Shown here piece by piece: positions 6,408 through 14,242 of a DNA stretch of 18,846 nt. Source of the DNA: Clostridia bacterium (GTDB taxonomy: Bacteria > Bacillota > Clostridia > Oscillospirales > CAG-382); contig JAFYOG010000107.1 in assembly GCA_017560285.1 (NCBI GenBank), positions 1-18,846 of the forward strand, written 5' to 3'. The notes under the pieces were generated by a model that did no database searches, was not told where the DNA came from, and saw only the letters and a list, made by a program, of their open reading frames with translations. A program made the translations under genes and the position numbers. Position 1 is the stretch's first letter, and the number at the start of each line of letters is the position of its first letter.

Positions 6408-7773
6408 GGTTAAAGCAAAGCTCGACCCCCAATTTACCCCTCTTTCTTTGGTTTGCCGCGAAATGCGCGAAGCTACCAAGGAAAACGGTCAGGATTTAGT
6501 TATCGGTGTTGAAAGAAACAAGGGCTACACCACCGTTTACAAGACCCGCGTATTTAAGGATGGCACCGGCCACGACGAAGAAAACTTCAACTTCGTTGAA
6601 AGAATGGTTAAGGCTCTTCTTTGGGTTGCAGGCGGTTTTAAGGTAATTATCGCAGGCTCCGAAGTTATCGGTAACAAGATTAAAGAAGCTTATTCCGATG
6701 GCGGCGCAAGAGATTTCGACGTTCACTTTATGGAAAGAGTTTACGAAAGACCTTTCGAAGTAGAGCTTCGTCCTATCGAAAACGCTCCCGTTGAGGTTTC
6801 CGGTGCTGCTCCCGTTGGCAGACATTTGGACGGTTGCCGTATCGGCTTCGATGCAGGCGGATCCGACAGAAAGGTTTCTGCTGTTATCGACGGCGAAACC
6901 GTATATTCCGAAGAAGTTGTTTGGTTCCCCAAGATCAACTCCGACCCCGATTATCACTACCAAGGCATTCTCGAAGCAATGAAGACCGCTGCTTCCAAGA
7001 TGCCCCGCGTAGACGCTATCGGTATTTCCAGCGCAGGTGTTTACGTAGATAACCGCATTATGGTTGCTTCCTTGTTCCTTAAGGTTAGCGACGAAGATTT
7101 TGATAAAAAGGTTAAGAATATGTACCTTGACGTTTGCAAGGAAATCGGCGCAGATATCCCCGTTGAAGTTGCAAACGACGGCGACGTTACTGCTCTTGCA
7201 GGCGCAATGAACTTAGAGGACGATTCCGTTTTGGGAGTTGCTATGGGTACCTCCGAAGCAGTTGGTTACGTTGACCCCAACGGCAACATTACCGGTTGGT
7301 TGAACGAGCTTGCCTTCGCTCCCGTTGATTTCTGCAAGGATGCAATGGTTGACGAATGGTCCGGCGATTACGGCTGCGGCGTTAAATATTTCTCTCAGGA
7401 TGGCGTAATTAAGCTTGCTCCTTTTGCAGGTATCGAGCTTGACGAATCCCTTTCTCCTGCCGAAAAGCTTAAGGTTGTTCAGGGCCTTATGAAGGAAGGC
7501 GACGAAAGAGCTGCCGCTATCTACGATACTATCGGTGCATACTTCGGTTATGCTATCGCTTTCTATGCAGAATTCTACGATATGAAGCACGTTCTTATTA
7601 TGGGCCGTGTAACCTCCGGCGACGGCGGCGTTATCCTTTTGGAAAGAGCACAGGAAGTTTTAGATACCGAATTCCCCGAATTGGCAAAGAAGATCCAGTT
7701 GCACATCCCCGACGAAAAAGCTCGTCGTGTTGGTCAGTCTGTTGCAGCAGCATCTCTTCCCAAAACCAAATAA
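6397..7773 (+). CDS. ROK-family kinase-like protein with N-terminal extension
   Basis: 458 residues, much longer than ordinary ROK sugar kinases of about 300. The ROK core starts near residue 145. The phosphate loop is F-D-A-G-G (151-155), S-S-A-G-V lies at 211-215, and V-A-N-D-G-D at 258-263 carries the likely catalytic Asp 261. G-T-S-E (284-287) stands where G-T-G-x-G is usual. The ROK zinc motif C-x-C-G-x-x-G-C is reduced to one G-C pair (326-327). Residues 1-140 have no motif I can name. Overlap with nagA suggests phosphorylation or sensing of an amino sugar such as N-acetylglucosamine or N-acetylmannosamine. No DNA-binding helix-turn-helix is seen, so a NagC-type repressor is less likely. 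The exact substrate cannot be read from the sequence. Confidence 0.8.
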   Translation: MNLKVKAKLDPQFTPLSLVCREMREATKENGQDLVIGVERNKGYTTVYKTRVFKDGTGHDEENFNFVERMVKALLWVAGGFKVIIAGSEVIGNKIKEAYSDGGARDFDVHFMERVYERPFEVELRPIENAPVEVSGAAPVGRHLDGCRIGFDAGGSDRKVSAVIDGETVYSEEVVWFPKINSDPDYHYQGILEAMKTAASKMPRVDAIGISSAGVYVDNRIMVASLFLKVSDEDFDKKVKNMYLDVCKEIGADIPVEVANDGDVTALAGAMNLEDDSVLGVAMGTSEAVGYVDPNGNITGWLNELAFAPVDFCKDAMVDEWSGDYGCGVKYFSQDGVIKLAPFAGIELDESLSPAEKLKVVQGLMKEGDERAAAIYDTIGAYFGYAIAFYAEFYDMKHVLIMGRVTSGDGGVILLERAQEVLDTEFPELAKKIQLHIPDEKARRVGQSVAAASLPKTK

Positions 7774-7784
7774 TTAACCGTAAT

Positions 7785-7829
7785 AAACACAAAAAGAAAG
7801 CCTTTCCGAAGGCTTTCTTTTTTGTGTTT
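7785..7829. terminator. Bidirectional terminator between the ROK gene and the acyl-CoA synthetase gene
   Basis: The core stem is GAAAGCCTT / AAGGCTTTC (7796-7804 with 7809-7817, loop TCCG). It extends through A/T runs to AAACAC / GTGTTT. T-runs follow on both strands, so it serves the two convergent genes. Confidence 0.88.
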
Positions 7830-7838
7830 ATTTTTATA

Positions 7839-9545
7839 TTACATAGGGGAACCGTCTTTAGCACGGCGGATTTTTTGTGTAGTGGTCTTAACAAAGGGTT
7901 CTTCGCGGATAATAACATTGGTTATCTGCTTATAGGTGGGCAGATTTTCCATAGCCTTAAAGATATCCGATTTAAGCTTTGTTTCAAGCTCTGCTTTGTT
8001 GCCGTTTGCCAAAACCTCGGGGTCGATAGCGCACTGAACGGCAAGGTTGCCCTCGTTACCGCTTTCGTCGCGTTCGCCGTAAACCACGCATTCCAAAACG
8101 TAGGGGATGCCGTTTACGTAGTTTTCCAATTCCTCGGGGTAAATATTCTTACCGTTGCCAAGAATAATTATGTTCTTCTTTCTGCCGGTAATAATAATCT
8201 GCTTTTTCTTGTTAATCTTACCGTAGTCGCCGGTGCGGAAATAGCCGTCCTCGGTAAATACCTCGGCGGTAGCCTCGGGGTTCTTGTAATAGCCAAGCAT
8301 TACGTTGTCGCCCTTAACTATAATTTCGCCTTCGCCGTCCTCGTTGGGGTCGTCGATCTTAACGTCTATGCATTCCATCCAGGTACCAACGGTTTTGGGG
8401 TCGTTGGTGAATTCGTCGTTAACCGAAACCAAGGGCGAGCATTCGGTAATGCCGTAGCCGTTGGTAACGATAATACCGATATTTTCGAAGAAATCTGCAA
8501 CCTCGGGGCGCAGGGGAGCGGAACCGCAAACCAATTTTTCCAAATTGCCGCCCAAAGCGTTGTGAAGCTCGGCAAAAATCTTTCTTCTTTTATCTATACC
8601 GATAGCGCGAAGGAAGTTGGAAAGCTTAATACCAATCTTAATGGTTTTGGTCTTGCCCTTTTCCTCGATGCTTGCCTGCATACGGCGGTAAAGAACCTCT
8701 AATACAGCGGGAACAACGAACATATAACCGGGCTTATAAAGTGCAAGGTTTTTAACAACGCGCTTTAAGCTATCGTTAATGCAAAGGGTAGAATGATTGT
8801 GGATAGCAACCAAAATACCTGCAACAGCCTCGTAGGAGTGGTGGTAGGGAAGAATAGAAAGACCAACGTCGCGGATAACCGCAAGGGTAAGACCCCAATG
8901 AACAAGAGATGTTACGTTGTGGTCGGAAAGCATAACGCCCTTTGCCAAGCCGGTGGTGCCGGAGGTATACAAAAGCATTTTAAGAGCGTGAATATCCTTG
9001 GTGCCCATATTGCAAAAATCTCTGTTGCCGGCGTCGTAAAGCTCTTTACCCTTTGCAAAAAGCTTGTTAAAGGATAAAAATTCGCCGTCATCCTCTTCGC
9101 GGTCAAAGCAAACAAAGTATTTTACGTTGGGTATATCGTTGCGAATGCGGCGGAAGGTTTCCTCCCGCTTGCTGTCGCAGAAGATAATATCGTCGTCGCC
9201 GCCGTTAATAACGTTAAGAAGGTCGCTATCGGGCAGGTCTTTATCGATAGGGCAGAAAACGCCTTCGCTCTGCATAGCGGTAAGATAGGTTAATATCCAA
9301 TTATAGCTGTTTTCGCCAATGCAGGCAATGTGGCCGGAAGCCATACCCATATCTGCCAAAGCGGTGCCAAGCCAGAAGGTTTCCTGCTGGAATTCGCGGT
9401 AGCTAACGTCGCGTACGCCATCCTTTGTGCGGTAGCGGTAAGCAATCTTTTCGCCTGCCTCGTCAACGGCGATCTGCAAAATGTGCTTTACGCTTGTGGG
9501 GGTCGTGTGGGGCTTAGGGGGTTGTGCTATTGCATTTCTTGCCAT
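7839..9545 (-). CDS. AMP-forming long-chain acyl-CoA synthetase (fatty acid-CoA ligase type)
   Basis: 568 residues of the ANL adenylate-forming superfamily. It is expected to activate a fatty acid with ATP and then form acyl-CoA, in the cytosol or at the membrane face. Motifs in order: Y193-T-S-G-T-T-G-L-A-K-G (phosphate loop), N-G-Y-G-I-T-E (362-368), F-R-T-G-D (436-440), the hinge I-T-G-R-K-K-N (452-458) and T-T-Q-K-I-R-R with K558 as probable catalytic lysine. Closest by eye to FadD15-type bacterial long-chain ligases. The ribosome binding site AAGGAGC sits 12 bases before ATG, slightly far. It is single in its transcript, reads from a perfect promoter with an inverted repeat, and is divergent from the DUF1836 gene. 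No beta-oxidation genes are nearby, so its use in lipid uptake or remodelling is inference. Confidence 0.88.
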   Translation of the reverse strand: MARNAIAQPPKPHTTPTSVKHILQIAVDEAGEKIAYRYRTKDGVRDVSYREFQQETFWLGTALADMGMASGHIACIGENSYNWILTYLTAMQSEGVFCPIDKDLPDSDLLNVINGGDDDIIFCDSKREETFRRIRNDIPNVKYFVCFDREEDDGEFLSFNKLFAKGKELYDAGNRDFCNMGTKDIHALKMLLYTSGTTGLAKGVMLSDHNVTSLVHWGLTLAVIRDVGLSILPYHHSYEAVAGILVAIHNHSTLCINDSLKRVVKNLALYKPGYMFVVPAVLEVLYRRMQASIEEKGKTKTIKIGIKLSNFLRAIGIDKRRKIFAELHNALGGNLEKLVCGSAPLRPEVADFFENIGIIVTNGYGITECSPLVSVNDEFTNDPKTVGTWMECIDVKIDDPNEDGEGEIIVKGDNVMLGYYKNPEATAEVFTEDGYFRTGDYGKINKKKQIIITGRKKNIIILGNGKNIYPEELENYVNGIPYVLECVVYGERDESGNEGNLAVQCAIDPEVLANGNKAELETKLKSDIFKAMENLPTYKQITNVIIREEPFVKTTTQKIRRAKDGSPM

Positions 9546-9591
9546 AGTGTAAAAAAGCTCCTTTTAAAAATACTTATTCATTCTGCTCTCT

Positions 9592-9620
9592 ATTATACAT
9601 AGTTTTCAAAACTATGTCAA
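9592..9620 (-). promoter_or_regulatory. Perfect sigma-A promoter of the acyl-CoA synthetase gene
   Basis: On the minus strand TTGACA (9615-9620), 17 bases, TATAAT (9592-9597). Transcription would start near 9585, about 40 bases before the start codon. Confidence 0.88.
9597..9617. promoter_or_regulatory. Probable operator: 21-bp inverted repeat filling the promoter spacer
   Basis: Arms ACATAGTTTT (9597-9606) and AAAACTATGT (9608-9617) are perfect inverted repeats around one central base. The element runs from the first base of the -10 into the -35, the classic place for a repressor that blocks RNA polymerase. The cognate regulator is unknown; the neighbouring DUF1836 protein is one candidate. 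Confidence 0.65.
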
Positions 9621-9656
9621 GCGGTTTTTGGAATTATATTGCAAAAAATATTATCG

Positions 9657-9685
9657 TTGACATTAGGTTAAAAGAATGGTATTAT
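9657..9685 (+). promoter_or_regulatory. Sigma-A promoter of the DUF1836 gene
   Basis: TTGACA (9657-9662), 17 bases, TATTAT (9680-9685). It is divergent from the acyl-CoA synthetase promoter, with about 37 bases between the two -35 boxes, so one regulator could act on both. Confidence 0.75.
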
Positions 9686-9716
9686 ATATAGGAAGTAATT
9701 ATAGGAGCTTTTTGTG

Positions 9717-10262
9717 ATGAAGATTAAGTCCGAAGACCTTTTAAAATTACATATCCCCCGTTGGGAGGAATTTCCTGCCTTCGAGCTTTATATAGATCAG
9801 GTTATCGCCTTTATTAACGAAAGTATGGTTATATTCCAAAACGGCGAAGAACCGCTTATAACCGCATCGATGATAAATAACTACGTTAAAAACGGGGTTA
9901 TCGACCCACCCGTTAAAAAGAAGTACAACCGCAACCATTTGGCAAAGCTTGTGGTAATTTGTATGGGCAAGCGTATGCTTTCTATTGCCGATCTTAACGA
10001 ATCTATCGCCGCAATGAGCCGTATTTTCGAGGTTTCGGAGGGCTACAATACTCTTTGTAACGAGGTAGAGTACGAAATTTTAAGCGCCGCCAAGCCCTAC
10101 GAATATCCTGCAAAGCGTGTTGTGGATGCAGAATCTAAGGAAATTGCGGTAATGCGCGCTCTCGCATCGGCTGTGGCAAGGCTGTTGCTGTTTGATAGAA
10201 TTATCGGTCAGCGCCGCCGTTTAAGCAATATAGCATCGCGTATGTTAGAGAATAAAAAATAA
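9717..10262 (+). CDS. DUF1836-family protein, putative DNA-binding regulator
   Basis: 181 residues from ATG 9717; a GTG directly before it (9714) could also start translation. AGGAG lies 9 bases before the ATG and 6 before the GTG. The overall layout matches DUF1836 proteins of Firmicutes: an N-terminal W-E-E-F-P segment, then a MerR-like helix-turn-helix (I-T-A-S-M-I-N-N-Y-V-K-N-G, about residues 45-57), K-K-K-Y-N-R-N-H-L-A-K-L, and a helical C-terminus. The family is largely uncharacterised. The HTH-like part and the divergent arrangement suggest transcriptional control, perhaps of the acyl-CoA synthetase gene. No membrane segment is seen. Function is inferred only. Confidence 0.8.
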   Translation: MKIKSEDLLKLHIPRWEEFPAFELYIDQVIAFINESMVIFQNGEEPLITASMINNYVKNGVIDPPVKKKYNRNHLAKLVVICMGKRMLSIADLNESIAAMSRIFEVSEGYNTLCNEVEYEILSAAKPYEYPAKRVVDAESKEIAVMRALASAVARLLLFDRIIGQRRRLSNIASRMLENKK

Positions 10263-10271
10263 TAAAAAAAC

Positions 10272-10302
10272 AAAAAGACGGTTGAAAATCAACCGTCTTT
10301 TT
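10272..10302. terminator. Bidirectional terminator between DUF1836 and metallophosphoesterase genes
   Basis: Stem GACGGTTGA / TCAACCGTC (10277-10285 with 10289-10297), loop AAA, flanked by A5 and T6 runs. U-tracts form on both strands for the convergent genes. Confidence 0.88.
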
Positions 10303-10309
10303 TGTGTTT

Positions 10310-13300
10310 TTATCCTATTGTATAGGTGCCGAAGTATGCGCGCTTAAGTAAGAGGTAATCTCTTGCGTCTATTTTTCCGTTGCCGTTAATGTCGGATACT
10401 TCCAAATCGCAGGTTAAGGTATAAGTGCCGAAGTATGCGCGCTTAAGTAACAGGTAATCACGGGCATCTATCTTGCCGTTGCCGTTAACGTCGCCGATTG
10501 TGTAATCGGGCTTGGGTTCTTCTTCCTTTAGGGCTGGGATAGGCTCGCTATCAAGAACGTAGCCGCAAACGGTGCAGCGCAATTCCTTGCTTCCGTCAAT
10601 GCCAAACTCGGCTTCCTTAACCGTTACCCATTTGCCGCTATTGTGGATTGATTCGTTCAATTTATCGCCGCAGGCACATTCCTTCCAGTGCTTGCTTTCG
10701 TTAGATTGCCAAGAGCTGTTTTCGGGGCTGTGGGTATGCTCGGGGGTAAGGGCGGGGATAGCTTCTGTTTTTATAAGATAGTTACATACGGTGCAACGAA
10801 GTTCTTTTTCGCCCTTAACGCCAACCTGGGCGGGGGTGGTTACCTTCCAACTTCCGTTATCGTGCTTAGAAACTTCGGCCTTTTCGCCGCAATCGCACTT
10901 CTTCCAGTGGTTGTTGGCATCGCTTAGCCAATCGCCGCTACCAACGCACAGGTGGGGGGCAAGGTCGCCGGTTATAATCTCTACCTCGGAAACAAATATC
11001 CAACCATAGCCTTCCATACGAATTTCTATGGATTTTGCCGCTACTTCGCCGTGCAGAATAACCTTTTCGGTGGCGATGCCCGTTTCGGTAGTAACGTTGG
11101 AGGGGGTAACGGTGCTAATAAGCTTGCCGTCGCAATACAGCATTACCTTGCTGGGCGCCGAAATTCCGCCGCCCATATCGGTGTTGCCAACGTATAGGTT
11201 TACGGTTTTTACGTTAACCGCCTTGGTATAATCGAACTTTATAGAGCTATATCCGTTGGAAATATAATCGGGGGTTTTGGCGTGGAAGCCTACCCAAGCC
11301 GCATCGCTGTATTTTGCGGCGGCGGCAAGCTTACCATCGGTAAGGCTGGTTCCGTTTTCGTCGGGGTAGGAAATAGGCTTTGTTTCGTCCCAAGCCCAAT
11401 CGTTAGATGCATCGCCCTGACGGTAAAGCTGCGAAAGGGTATAGCTGCCGTAAGGGGCTATGTTGCCCTTGGTGGGGATTTCTGCCGCCGCAGGCGCGTT
11501 GCCGTCGTGGCCAAGGTTAAATTTGCCAAGGGTTACACCCGCTTTAGACATAACCGCAGGCGAAATATAGCTTGCGGCAGTGTTATAATCTGTGCCTGAG
11601 CGAAGGTTAAATACGTTTGCAATCTGGGTATAATCGTTAGATCTTGTGCCTATTGCGCCGTTTGTAACCGCGCCGCCGGAGTTGTTAAAATAATGGTAAA
11701 CGTTCTTAACCGTTGCGGCGGAATCGTTGTTCATAGCAACGGCGTAATTATTGGTACCCTGCATATAGCCGGTGGCATAAACGTTATAAACGTAGGAATA
11801 GTTGGAATAAACCATACCGCTGGCGTTTTCTGCCTGCAAATAGCAATCGAACACGCAGTTAATTATCTTACCGCGGTTTGCGCGCACCGGCTGAACCGCA
11901 GTATCCGAAACTATATCACCGCGGATAACCACGTTGGATATAGTGCCGTAAATATAGGGGAACACCGACCTTTGCTCGGGGCCCTTTATAGCAACCTTTA
12001 TGGTATAACCGTTACCGTCGTAATTGCCGCCGAAATAACGTCTTGCGTTGCCGTTTGCGTGGGTGCCAAGGTAGGATTCAATGCCTATCATATTAATATC
12101 GGCGGTCTGCTTAAAATATTTGCCGTCGCCGTATTTTGCGGTTTCCTTATCGGCAAGGTTAATGCCGTTGGTGAATACAAGAAAATCGCTTTCGTTCTGA
12201 ATAAGATAAGGGTCGCTTGCAGTGCCCGAGCCCTCAAAGGCATCTTCGGGGGTAGGGGTATAGGATTTTGTGGGGATAATAATACAGCCCGCGGGGATAA
12301 TCTTGCCTGTGGAAAGGTTATAGCCTGTATAAACCACGTAATCTGCATAAACCTTAACTATATAAGCCTCGCTGCCGTAGTTTGCATCGCAGGTTTTTCT
12401 GCCGTCCCGTCCGTCTGCGCTGGAAACGCCGTCATCGTAATAAGCTCTGGGCCAGCAGGTAGAGGGCACGTGTACGGTGTTGGCAAAGGTGTTTGCCATA
12501 TCAGAATAGTTAAGACCATCGTAAAGGGTTTCGTGGGTATGACCGGAAAATACGGTTACGTCCGTGTAGGTTTCCAAAAGCGCCTTAAGACGCATATTCT
12601 GGGTAAATTCGGATTTAAAGGTAACAACGCCGCTGTAAACACCGTTGTATTTTTCACCCGCGCCGTAATTTCTAAAGGGGGAATGCTCTAAAATAAATAT
12701 ATTTGTATCGGCTCTGTTGCCATAGGTCTGAAGCAAGCCCTCAAGCCAATCTATTTGCTCTTTAGAGAAGTTATCTATCTTTGCAGAATTACCTGCAAGA
12801 TAACCGCCCACGTTGTCGGGGTCAAGCTCTTGGCGCATAGATATAATAAGGTTGTTCTTTGCGCCGTTTTTGCCCGCAAGCATTACGTAAAAATAGGGCG
12901 CGCCTGCATAGGGGCGAACCTCGTTACTGCCCGAGGTGTAGTTTAGGTAAAGATTAATATCTGCGTTAATGTTGCCGTGGTTACCGATAGTTTCAAAAAC
13001 CGTATCCTTGCTGTAGCCTGCGGCGGTAATAAGCTCGCTGTACTTTTGGTATTGCTTTTCTAAAGTGAAGTTCGCGCCCATAGAGTTAGAGTCGCTTCTG
13101 TCGCCTGTCATATCGCCGCTAACCATAACGTAGGTTGCGCCGTTCTGCTTAAAGAACTTAAGGGCGGTTTCCCACTTTTTAAAAGCACCGCGGCTGGGGT
13201 TGGTGCCCTCGTAGTTCATATGAACGTCGCTGGCTAAACCGAAAACAAGCTCGGGGGTAGATAATGTCAAGCGCTTGTGCTCGGGTATAATGCGCCTTGC

Positions 13301-13696
13301 CTTGGCGGTGGAAAGGTCGGGGGCGTTATCCAAAAACTTGGTGGTGCTTTCAAAAACCGCAATACCCTTTGCTCCCTCGGGTATCATGGTGCCGTCCTTA
13401 ACCTCTATTCTAACGGGCTCGCCGGTTATTTTTGCCGATGCAAGCTCATCGTAACCGGGCAAAACCTTTAGCCCGTCGGTATAATAAATTAAATAATATC
13501 CGCTTTTTGCGCCGGTGCTGTTGGGTGTAACGGTTATAATGCCCTGTGCATAGCCTGCAACCTTTGCCTCGTCGCCGATAAAAAGGTAATCGAGCTCGTA
13601 AAAATCATCCTCGGTTACCGCAAAAACGGCAAAGGGAAGGCAGGATACCGCCATAATTATTGCAACTGCAAGGGCGATAAATCTTTTTATGTTCAT
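10310..13696 (-). CDS. Secreted calcineurin-like metallophosphoesterase with discoidin-like, Cys-repeat and dockerin domains
   Basis: 1128 residues. A signal peptide (about 1-26) is followed by a small beta domain (about 33-145). The metallophosphoesterase domain (about 150-450) shows D157-V-H159, G-D195-M-T-G-D, G-N239-H240, H338 and G-H386-T-H388, the two-metal site of phosphodiesterases and phosphatases. The usual acidic residue after G-N-H is Gly here. Residues about 480-720 begin G-T-A-S-D-P-Y-L-I and look like a GLUG or parallel beta-helix region. Residues about 770-915 form a discoidin-like domain. Two H-W-K-x-C-x-C-G / C-T-V-C repeats (about 920-1060) and a type I dockerin (about 1067-1128) follow. 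The end is nearly the same as in the protein at 2-1663. The start has AGGAG. The substrate is unknown: extracellular phospho-compounds or decorated polysaccharides would fit. Scaffold attachment is inferred from the dockerin. Confidence 0.9.
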   Translation of the reverse strand: MNIKRFIALAVAIIMAVSCLPFAVFAVTEDDFYELDYLFIGDEAKVAGYAQGIITVTPNSTGAKSGYYLIYYTDGLKVLPGYDELASAKITGEPVRIEVKDGTMIPEGAKGIAVFESTTKFLDNAPDLSTAKARRIIPEHKRLTLSTPELVFGLASDVHMNYEGTNPSRGAFKKWETALKFFKQNGATYVMVSGDMTGDRSDSNSMGANFTLEKQYQKYSELITAAGYSKDTVFETIGNHGNINADINLYLNYTSGSNEVRPYAGAPYFYVMLAGKNGAKNNLIISMRQELDPDNVGGYLAGNSAKIDNFSKEQIDWLEGLLQTYGNRADTNIFILEHSPFRNYGAGEKYNGVYSGVVTFKSEFTQNMRLKALLETYTDVTVFSGHTHETLYDGLNYSDMANTFANTVHVPSTCWPRAYYDDGVSSADGRDGRKTCDANYGSEAYIVKVYADYVVYTGYNLSTGKIIPAGCIIIPTKSYTPTPEDAFEGSGTASDPYLIQNESDFLVFTNGINLADKETAKYGDGKYFKQTADINMIGIESYLGTHANGNARRYFGGNYDGNGYTIKVAIKGPEQRSVFPYIYGTISNVVIRGDIVSDTAVQPVRANRGKIINCVFDCYLQAENASGMVYSNYSYVYNVYATGYMQGTNNYAVAMNNDSAATVKNVYHYFNNSGGAVTNGAIGTRSNDYTQIANVFNLRSGTDYNTAASYISPAVMSKAGVTLGKFNLGHDGNAPAAAEIPTKGNIAPYGSYTLSQLYRQGDASNDWAWDETKPISYPDENGTSLTDGKLAAAAKYSDAAWVGFHAKTPDYISNGYSSIKFDYTKAVNVKTVNLYVGNTDMGGGISAPSKVMLYCDGKLISTVTPSNVTTETGIATEKVILHGEVAAKSIEIRMEGYGWIFVSEVEIITGDLAPHLCVGSGDWLSDANNHWKKCDCGEKAEVSKHDNGSWKVTTPAQVGVKGEKELRCTVCNYLIKTEAIPALTPEHTHSPENSSWQSNESKHWKECACGDKLNESIHNSGKWVTVKEAEFGIDGSKELRCTVCGYVLDSEPIPALKEEEPKPDYTIGDVNGNGKIDARDYLLLKRAYFGTYTLTCDLEVSDINGNGKIDARDYLLLKRAYFGTYTIG

Positions 13697-13729
13697 AATA
13701 AAGCTCCTAAAATCAACTATATAAACAAA

Positions 13730-13754
13730 GTACTGCCGTAGCTTACGGCAGTAC
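13730..13754 (-). terminator. Hairpin between nrdR and the metallophosphoesterase gene
   Basis: A perfect 11-bp stem (13730-13740 with 13744-13754) with a 3-base loop. The minus-strand tail TTTGTTTATA is a poor U-tract, so termination is probably partial. Only 33 bases separate it from the next start codon. Confidence 0.6.
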
Positions 13755-13765
13755 CAAAGGTTTAA

Positions 13766-14221
13766 TTATTTTTCCGCAAGCATTTTCTTAAGCTCGTCCA
13801 TAAATGCGCTTAAATCCTTAAATTGGCGGTAAACCGATGCAAAACGAATGTATGCAACCTCGTCCATATCCTTAAGCTTATCCATAACCAATTCGCCGAT
13901 TTTTTCAGATGTGATTTCGTTCTGCAGGGAGTTCTGCAAAGCGTTTTCAATCTCCGAAACAGCCGCATCCATCTGCGCCAAGGTAACCTGACGTTTATCG
14001 CAGGCGCGGATAATACTGTTAAGAATCTTGTTTCTGTCAAAGGTCTCGCGGGATAAATCCTTTTTAATAACTATAAGGGGTAATGTTTCTATATTTTCGT
14101 AGGTGGTAAAGCGCTTCTGACACAATTCGCATTCGCGGCGACGGCGGATAGAGCTTCCGTCGGCAGCGGGGCGGGAATCGATAACCATGCTTTTGGGATG
14201 GCCGCAACCGGGACATTTCAT
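13766..14221 (-). CDS. nrdR: Transcriptional repressor NrdR
   Basis: 151 residues, the family's usual length. An N-terminal zinc ribbon (C3-x-x-C6 and C31-x-x-C34) with the R-R-R-R-E-C stretch is followed by an ATP-cone (about 47-137) starting P-L-I-V-I-K-K. NrdR binds ATP/dATP and represses ribonucleotide reductase genes through NrdR boxes. The first knuckle reads C-P-G-C, where C-P-x-C is usual. A strong AGGAGG-type site lies 8 bases before ATG. It starts 21 bases after nfnB and is probably in the same transcript. No ribonucleotide reductase gene is in the window, and I did not find convincing NrdR boxes. Assignment is firm. Confidence 0.95.
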   Translation of the reverse strand: MKCPGCGHPKSMVIDSRPAADGSSIRRRRECELCQKRFTTYENIETLPLIVIKKDLSRETFDRNKILNSIIRACDKRQVTLAQMDAAVSEIENALQNSLQNEITSEKIGELVMDKLKDMDEVAYIRFASVYRQFKDLSAFMDELKKMLAEK

Positions 14222-14242
14222 AGTAAATTACCTCCTGCTTTT

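Noticed and set aside
7824..8702. Open frame of 292 codons on the plus strand
   Set aside because: It lies wholly antisense to the acyl-CoA synthetase gene, which has all ANL motifs, and gives a low-complexity Val/Asn-rich product with no recognisable domain.
11693..12691. Open frame of 332 codons on the plus strand
   Set aside because: It is antisense to the metallophosphoesterase domain and results from codon bias; no ribosome binding site or domain is seen.
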